Source: Zygnema circumcarinatum (lineage: Eukaryota; Streptophyta; Zygnematophyceae; Zygnematales; Zygnemataceae). From it: a DNA stretch of 64,000 nt. Shown here piece after piece: positions 57,336 to 64,000 of this stretch (its first letter is position 1; each line of letters opens with the position of its first letter). The stretch is taken from assembly GCA_037447605.1 (NCBI GenBank), contig CM074822.1, positions 1,805,809-1,869,808 on the forward strand, read 5' to 3'. The notes under the pieces were generated by a model that did no database searches, was not told where the DNA came from, and worked only from the letters and a program-made list of their open reading frames with translations. The position numbers and the translations under genes are program-made.

Positions 57336-60300
57336 GGGGAGGGAGGGAGGGAGGGAGGGAGGAGGGGACAGGGCGGAGGGGCGCATTTGTAAATTGGTGT
57401 TGCGAAGGGCAAGCTGCTCTCGACGTGCCTTCGTTTGGGGCTTTAAAGTATATAAGGATGTTAGTGGGGTCGCAGTAGAAAGGGGCTATTTAAGAGATAT
57501 GTTCGCTGGTACTTTTTGTGCGGAAGGTTGCAGGACTGGCTTGTAAATTTTCCTTTTTGGACTGTGTGGAGAGTGGTGCCTAGTGTAGGAGTTGGCCATT
57601 GATAGGTTTCACAAAAATGTGTGATCCGCCTGCTTCCGGAAATGCGCTTATTCAAAATATGGGTGTGCTGCTGCTCGCGACTGTGCTCCGTTTGCAGTCT
57701 GCATGGGGCCATCCGAGTGCAGGGTATTGCCTGCAATAGCTCTTGTGGTTTGACCGGGCGAGCGTTGGGATATGTCATGCAATGAGAAAGACTAGTGGCT
57801 TGTTTCCATTGTGCTGAAATGTTTTGTGGCGGTAATGTATTATATATGAATAGCCAGTAAAAATGAAGTTAGAAGCCTTCCCCTCGACGTGTATGGCTAG
57901 ACATGCGGAGTCTCTGAACATGTGCAGGCTGTGCGTTCCTCAACATCATTCGGAAGTGTACTGCAGCAGAAAAAGCAACACTCTATGAGTAAAATCCGAT
58001 TACCATTCGGAAATAGACCGTATGGTACGATAAAGATGGTTTTTCGCGTGTACTTTAACTAGACATGGTTGAGAAATCACAAAACCGTACACTTAAAATT
58101 TGAGTCTAGAACGATGATGAGATAATCGATCATCTACCCGCGGACGCTTCTGACTTGTTCTTCGGAAGATTCAGCGATCCCTTTGTCTTGGTTAGCAACG
58201 TGTAGGGTTCCTGCATCCTAAAGCGATGTAAAGTGATGTAAGGTCTAATTTCGGGCTACTCGGCAGAGTTCCGATTTTTTTTTGGCATATTCCTCGGAGG
58301 TGAGAATTGCGGCTACATCTGGCCAGTTTGCATGTTTGCGTGACGGGTTCTACCTAGTCCACTGCATCCTCAGATTCGGATCAACGCTCTCACAGGCCCT
58401 CAGCATACTCGTGTCGAAAATGGCTGTCGTTAATGGCTGCTTGGCACCACGGTTTGGTGTCAACCGGTGGTCAATGGCTTGCAAGAGCGCACATTGAGAG
58501 CATAACAACCCACCGTTGAACCGAACTCTCGTGAAGGACGAACTCGTCTGCCAAGTTCACGGAAGGTTTGCCGCACACCCGGCGGGAGGCGTGTCGTCAT
58601 TCCAATGGTTCGTCGTCTTGCGCGCACCGACCAGGGACCAATCGCAGGATTGGACGCGCGCACTCCCCGCTCCCCCATGCGCCTCAACCCGCCTCGGCCT
58701 CTGCCGGGCGGGACTGCGGATGTGATGACGCGAACAGTGCGTTCCATGTCCCCGTCTGCGAACGGAACAACTGCCTGTCATCCATGCGGGCGATTGACGG
58801 CTTGCGTAAAAATTGGAGTTCGAGTTGCTCGGGCACAAACTGCTCTTGGAAGGCGCCATTTGGGGCGTCCGCATGACACAAACCTCTGCCACTTCCACTT
58901 ATAGTGCCGTGTTGTTCTTGTCGTTGTTGGGCCTGGAAGCAGAGTGCCGTTCATAGCTTTCTCCTTTCGTCCTTAGGTCCTACAGTTACCGGTTCCTCGT
59001 GGTTCTCTTCTCCAAGTTGTTGTTGTTGTAGTCCATGTTGCACCTTCCATGGCCTCGCCATGCGCGAGATCAATGGCAGTCCTCGTCTTAATGTGCTCAT
59101 GGTGCAACACGCCGCAGTGTACAATGTCCATGAAAGCGACGGCATGGCCATGATGCGCGCATTGATGGGTCCCCTCCCGCACATGCGCATGCGCATATGC
59201 ACATGCATGCATGCCGCCAGCCGTCAATGCGCGAGCCGCCCACCGGTCAGCCGCCGTCACCGCGCCACGGAGGTTACTGCCGCCCTGGCCCTAAACGTAC
59301 GGACATGCAATTATCGTCCGTACGGGAATTAACTACGCGCGCGACTCCGCCGGAGCAACTCCGTTCGTATTCGGCCAATCACAGCCTGCCAATTCACATA
59401 TATACACGTGGTGGCATGTCATTGGCTCGCATGCGGCCACCCCTATGGCAGCCGCCCTACCCTCGATTTTCCTACAGTTTCAGGTTTCTGGTCCTTCGCA
59501 CAGTGACGTCATGCCAAACCATTTCGTCGACCTCACTGCAACCCGTGACGGCACTTGCTTTTTTTTTTGTGTTTTTGATTGGAGAGAAAATGCACCAGTG
59601 CTCGGCCGCCAGCTGGCGCAGCCACTGGGCGGCCTCTGCTTTTGCGCTAGCGACAAAAATAGCCGCCCGTGGCCAGCTAACAACGACGCCGAGCAAAAAC
59701 GTGGTTTCGTGTGAACGCCCACGTGAACTTCGTTTTCGTACCGGTCGCATCATCGGATGAATAACGTCACGCGTACGGTCTCCCGGTCAGCTCGTACGGC
59801 TGTTTTGGCCGCGACGATGTCAACCGAAAAGCACGGACAGTGGCGTACGGCCCTCGCCAGTCCGCGCTGTTCCCCCCGTGTGCTACGTGTAGCACGGGTC
59901 GGAATGCGCCGTAGCCATGCAGATCCCGCCACGTTGGACGGAGTCAACCTTTTCCTTCACCGGAATCGGTTGGATTCGTCCGCCCGCCCTGTCGCGTAGC
60001 GGTTGGCTGCAACCGCTTTCCAGCGCGGTCGGTTCGTACGACTCGCGCCGTTGGCCGTACGTTATGTTTGTCGTTTTTGTGAATGAAGGCGCGCCCAATG
60101 ATGGCGCGGCGCCGCATTCAAGGAATGCGCCGCGCGGTTCCCGGCCGTACGGACAGCTGACGGGTTTCGTACCCCCGCTTACGGGCGGGCGGCGGGCGCG
60201 ATCCTGAGCGATCTGGCGGCTGCGCGCTCGGGCGCGTTGGCTGCAGGGTACGGTTCGTATGGTACGGAACAGCCGCGGCCGTACAGTGCGCGGGGGACGG

Positions 60301-60468
60301 GGCGCAGCGCGCGGCGGCACGACACTGACCGACCGACCGACCGCGGCGGGCGCCTCCGTCGAGGAAAGGGGGCGGACAAGGGGAGGGAGGGGACGAGGGG
60401 AGGGATAGAGGGAGGGGACGAGGGAGGGGAAGAGGGAGAGGGAGAGGGAGAGGGAGAGGGAGGTCGCC
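57336..60468. other. 3.1 kb intergenic region rich in CGTACG motifs
   Basis: No gene is supported. From about 59290 to 60290 CGTACG/GTACGG motifs are frequent. Other contents are CATGC-type runs (about 59185-59215), a possible TATA (CATATATACACGTGG, about 59397-59411), a GACC repeat (about 60331-60344) and a GGGAGA repeat (about 60417-60461) just before the next start codon. ORFs on both strands are composition-driven. Confidence 0.55.
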
Positions 60469-62298
60469 ATGGCTCTGTTCGACAAGTTTCTGGCCGTGCG
60501 TAGACACCCCGGCACGACGCAGGCGGTGGAGCAGCCGCTGGCGCTTGCGGCGCAGCTGGCGGCACTGCAGCAGCTGTCAAAGCAGCAGGCGGGGGCGGGG
60601 GCGGGGGTGGGGGGGGGGGCGGCGGAGGACGTGTGGAGCGTCGTGCAGCGCCAGTTCCTGCCCAAGTGCTCCGACGCGGAGGGGCTCCGGTCCCGGTCGG
60701 CCAGCCCGCCCGCCGCGCAGCTCGCCGCTCTCAGCCAGGCGCTGCGCGCGGGCCTGCAGGGCCCCTCCGCCCGCGCGCCGTGGGTGGCGGCGGATATCGA
60801 CGGCGGCAGCGCCCGCAGCAGGGCCTCGTCTGCCGCCAGCCCATCCTGCATCACTGCCACGTGGCAGCAGGGAGCAGAGACAGGGTCTATCCAGCAGCAG
60901 CAGCAGCAGGTCAGGCCCTACGAAAGCCTGTCCATGGCTGCCCGCGCGTCCTGCATAGCGCTCAGCCATCGTGCTGCGGCCGACATGCTCCCTGCAGGAT
61001 GTTTACAGACGGGGGAGCGGCTGCTCTCGTCTCTCGAGAGAGCGGCTGGCGAGGAGGTCGGCCGCTGGGCCGGTACCGCTTCATCAGCGGCCCCGCCGAG
61101 GGCCCTGCAGCAGTCGAGGGGGAGCAGGGCGGGAGCGCATTTGGTTCCCACATTTTCTGGCGCGGAAGAGTCGGGCACCGCCATGGCGGGAAGGTCGGAT
61201 GCTAGAGCTGGCCGGGGGTTTTTCCGGAGATGTGTGAGCGAGGAGTTCCCTGCTGTGTTTTCTTCTGCGTACGAGGCCGACCAGGACGGCGATAGGAAGG
61301 TGCTCGCAAATGCATCGGAGAGGGCGCAGCTGCACCATGGAAGCGCTGGCAACGGCTCTCCTACCAGCTGCCAGTCCAGCACAATTCTCAGCTCCGTCGC
61401 CTCTTTCCAATCCTCCAAGTCCTTTGGCGTACGCTCCATCTCTGGGCCTATTCTGAGTTATAGCACGCAGAAGCGGAGCTTCGACGCCATGGCAGGGGCT
61501 GCGGAAGCGCAGGCTGCGGGTGCAGGCGACAGCAGCCCTGCGGGGTCGTACGGCGCCAGCAGCAGCAGCAGCAGCAAGAGGAGGCCGACTGCCAGTTGGC
61601 TGTCCCCTGCCTCCCCCGCCTGCCTGCCTCCCGCCTCTGCGCCGGAGCTGCCCCGCTCCGGAAGACATGGCGCCGAGGACGGCCCTCTCGACAAGCCCAC
61701 GACTCTGAGCACAGGGTACTTTGTATCTCCTATTTCCCACACTTCTCCTCCTCCTCCTCCCGCACAGCAGATCCTACCAGCTGGCAGCAGCCGAGACGCC
61801 GACTGCAGCGCCATGGGACGGTCGGCGGAAGGGGGAGCGTGGAGCAGCTCTATATGGGACCCCGACAGCCGCCGGTCCTCGCACGCGTATCGGAGCGCGG
61901 CGGCTGCCTCCGCTTTCGCTGCGACCCGTCCCTCCCTCCCGCCCTTTCCGCCGCCGTCTGCTGCTGCCGCTGCGAGCAGGGCCATGGCCGCCCCTGCCTG
62001 CGACGCGTGCGGAGGGGCGGGCGGCAGCGGGTGCAGGTGCAGGGGAGCCAATCGCCGGCGCGGGGCGGCGGCGGAGGACTGCGTGCTGTTCGGACGGAGC
62101 ATGGCGGGCGAGCGGGACGCGGCGGAGGGGGATGGGGGAGAGGCCGCCGCTGCACCCCTGTGGCAGCCGCTGCAGGGGGGGGTGAAGCTGGTGGCCATGG
62201 ATTTGCAGGCGTCCTTCATGCCCAGGGAGGAGAGCCGAGAGAGTGGTGATGCCGCGGAGGCAGACAGGGCGAGCTTGGATCTCACTCTGCGGCTTTAG
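60469..62298 (+). CDS. 609-residue intronless protein with C-terminal EAR-like motif
   Basis: A single open frame from an ATG in good plant context (GTCGCCATGGCT) to a TAG. The sequence is Ala-, Ser-, Gly- and Pro-rich with no folded domain that I recognise. It begins MALFDKFLAVRRHPGTTQAV, has poly-Gln and poly-Ser runs, and near residue ~508 a Cys-rich patch ACDACGGAGGSGCRCRG that could bind a metal. The last residues, SLDLTLRL, contain L-x-L-x-L, the form of EAR repression motifs that recruit TOPLESS-type co-repressors in plants. The end placement fits a transcriptional repressor or adaptor, but this is inference. GC is very high, so large antisense ORFs are expected and are rejected. The fact that a 609-codon frame stays open with biased amino-acid use supports coding only moderately. 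Confidence 0.65.
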   Translation: MALFDKFLAVRRHPGTTQAVEQPLALAAQLAALQQLSKQQAGAGAGVGGGAAEDVWSVVQRQFLPKCSDAEGLRSRSASPPAAQLAALSQALRAGLQGPSARAPWVAADIDGGSARSRASSAASPSCITATWQQGAETGSIQQQQQQVRPYESLSMAARASCIALSHRAAADMLPAGCLQTGERLLSSLERAAGEEVGRWAGTASSAAPPRALQQSRGSRAGAHLVPTFSGAEESGTAMAGRSDARAGRGFFRRCVSEEFPAVFSSAYEADQDGDRKVLANASERAQLHHGSAGNGSPTSCQSSTILSSVASFQSSKSFGVRSISGPILSYSTQKRSFDAMAGAAEAQAAGAGDSSPAGSYGASSSSSSKRRPTASWLSPASPACLPPASAPELPRSGRHGAEDGPLDKPTTLSTGYFVSPISHTSPPPPPAQQILPAGSSRDADCSAMGRSAEGGAWSSSIWDPDSRRSSHAYRSAAAASAFAATRPSLPPFPPPSAAAAASRAMAAPACDACGGAGGSGCRCRGANRRRGAAAEDCVLFGRSMAGERDAAEGDGGEAAAAPLWQPLQGGVKLVAMDLQASFMPREESRESGDAAEADRASLDLTLRL

Positions 62299-64000
62299 GG
62301 TTCAGCTGCTGCGTGGGCGTGTGTATCTCCGCCCCTGCTTTATGCTGGAGGCGGCCAATCAGCAGCGGGCGCACTCGTTGAGAAAGTGTGGCAATCCTTG
62401 CAGGCCCCTTGGAGGGCGCGTCTCGCAGCAATAATGCTCATGGCTTAGACAGCGTTCTCCGTGGAAGCCGTCATTTTATAAAATTTGAGTATAATTTTTT
62501 CAATGTTTAATATATAAGCATGCGGCTATTGCCGCTTTTGTCTGGGCTTAGTTGTCGTCGTCTTTTGACCTCATTCAGTGGTTGGTCGCATGTCTGCACT
62601 CTGCATGCTGGCTGACGAGCTGCAAGTGCGTGGCAGACGACATGGCGGCTTGTGAGCATGCATGCATGCATGCATGACTGGCCGTGCGTTCTCGAATGGG
62701 GGGGGGGGGATGAAACGCGGGACAAGGGGCTGCAGGCATGCGCGGGTCTTGCTGGAAGGGCAGCGCGTGCCATGCCATGATCCCCATAGTGCCATCCATC
62801 TCATGCCATGATCCCATGGTGCTAAACATGCCATCCTATGATCCCGTGGTGCCATCCATGCCATGCCATGATCCCCATGCTGCCATCCATGCTATACATG
62901 ATCCCCATGGGGCCAGCCGTCAATGCCATGCCATGGTCCCCATGGCGCCATCAATGCCATGCCAAGATGCCATGAGGCCAGCCATCAATGCCATGCCATG
63001 CACCCCCCCCCCCCCCCGCCGCCGCCTGCTGGTTCCACAGGGCGCGGAGCCGCGGAGGCCCCTTCCCCGCGCCCGCCCGCTGGCCTGCACGCGCGAATGT
63101 CGGCGGTCCTACCCACCATCATTGCTTCTTGTCGCATTAGCGGATCCGCCTGCAACCCGCTCGAGCTGGTACTGTAGCGCGCCGGATCCCGCCGCTCGGC
63201 CGCAACCGACCTGCCGCCCGCCGCGCCCGGGTCTAGTCGGTGACCGTACAGGAATATGTCCGGTATCGGAGCGGAAACGACAAGAGCCGGCGTTGGCGAC
63301 CGTGCGTGAGAGAAATGGTCAGGTTGCCGTACTTGTATTTATGTAAATAAAACAATACGGGTTTTTGTCATGTAGGTTGCCCATTTGATGGGTCGCCAGA
63401 TCGATTTTGCCACGTCATCGGCTTCATTACCAAATCTTTCTGGAACGCGCTGACCGTACGGCCTGGCAAGAGGGAGGGTGCGCATAGTGGTGTCCAGATC
63501 CTCCTCAGGGGGGCGAGAGAGACAGGGACGCGCTGGGAGCCGATCGGACGTACATACATGCATGCATGCATGCTAGCCACCTGGCGGGACAACCCGGAGG
63601 CAGGGCCAAAGCGGCCATTCACAGCGCACCACGTGGCCACCACTACCTACCAGGCGCCCGCAAAATTCTTTTTTGTTTTTAACGGACCGCGATGGAACGG
63701 CCGCCAGCCAATCAGAAGCCACCGACCACGCGTCGTTCTGTTGTATAATGGGCGACAGGGACAGTATGTCGTTTTCAGCAAGTGCGGAAATTATCGCGAC
63801 CTCGCCGGGCGGGCCCGGAAATATCGGCACCGGCCGTCCGCTGCAGCCGATGTGCGGCGGTTCCCCAATCAAATCGCCGCTCTCGCCTGCCCGTCCGCCT
63901 GCCGGCCGGCGACGGCCGACGACCTCTCCGGCGGTGCGTCGCGGCGATGGTACGGTCCGAATAATTCCAAACACTTCCGTGGCCCCCAGGCTGGGGCCGT
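62299..64000. other. Downstream region with minisatellites, no gene seen
   Basis: Contains the 3' flank of the EAR-motif gene, GCATGCATGC runs (about 62656-62675 and 63555-63573), the CATGCCATG array, a poly-C run (about 63003-63017) and more GTACGG motifs (about 63243 and 63455). ORFs here are composition-driven. Confidence 0.55.
62768..63000. repeat. CCATGCCATGATCCCCATGG-type minisatellite
   Basis: Seven to eight imperfect copies of a unit near 28-32 bases containing CCATGCCATGATCCCCATGG and a GTGCCATCCATGC linker, with local substitutions and insertions. It resembles the shorter 5393-5460 microrepeat. Confidence 0.85.

Noticed and set aside
59883-60860. 325-residue minus-strand ORF
   Set aside because: Low complexity, spans the promoter and start of the plus-strand gene, and has no recognisable domain.
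61458-62285. 275-residue minus-strand ORF and other frames inside the EAR-motif gene
   Set aside because: Shadow frames expected in very GC-rich coding sequence; the plus frame has the better start context and a plausible C-terminal motif.

Overview
The window is nuclear DNA from a streptophyte, meaning a land plant or charophyte alga. The genes are split by many short GT-AG introns. They include a nuclear-encoded chloroplast NDH subunit (NdhN), a DUF1517/FLAP1-type thylakoid protein, a plant-type EAF1 chromatin scaffold and an EAR-type repression motif. None of these fits a bacterium, animal or fungus. Base composition is fairly GC-rich with much simple sequence, and two 10-base N gaps mark assembly breaks. 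I cannot name the species.

Layout. 1-739: a 7-bp minisatellite. 740-4603 (+): an 11-exon gene for an unrecognised, probably plastid, membrane protein. 5999-8835 (+): an F-box/Kelch gene with a MITE-like insertion in one intron. 9782-17509 (+): a 1556-residue coiled-coil protein, tentatively MEE22/EMB1611-like. 20836-18276 (-): a TRM1-type tRNA m2,2G26 methyltransferase, divergent from ndhN at 21049-23304 (+) across only 212 bp. 37202-24335 (-): a ~13 kb EAF1 gene with HSA and SANT/Myb regions and an extreme poly-glutamine C-terminal exon. 40875-38648 (-): a DsbA/FrnE-like CPWC oxidoreductase. 41800-45055 (+): a TrmO/UPF0066 tRNA methyltransferase. 45873-47700 (+): a 166-residue multi-pass membrane protein. 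47760-52502 (+): a 1100-residue unknown. 54582-57335 (+): FLAP1/DUF1517. 60469-62298 (+): a 609-residue intronless unknown ending in an EAR-like motif.

I built exon models by hand from open frames, GT-AG sites and phase continuity. Most genes join in phase from start to stop, which is strong internal support. The genes are ordinary nuclear neighbours, not an operon. Three act in or probably act in the chloroplast (NdhN, FLAP1, the 740-4603 protein), two modify tRNA (TRM1, TrmO) and one scaffolds chromatin acetylation (EAF1).

I saw no CRISPR array, tRNA, rRNA, virus or large autonomous transposon. The most unusual items are a run of 160 glutamines containing about 116 consecutive CAA codons, the 7-bp minisatellite, a MITE-like element, a CGTACG-rich intergenic block, and several unrecognised proteins.
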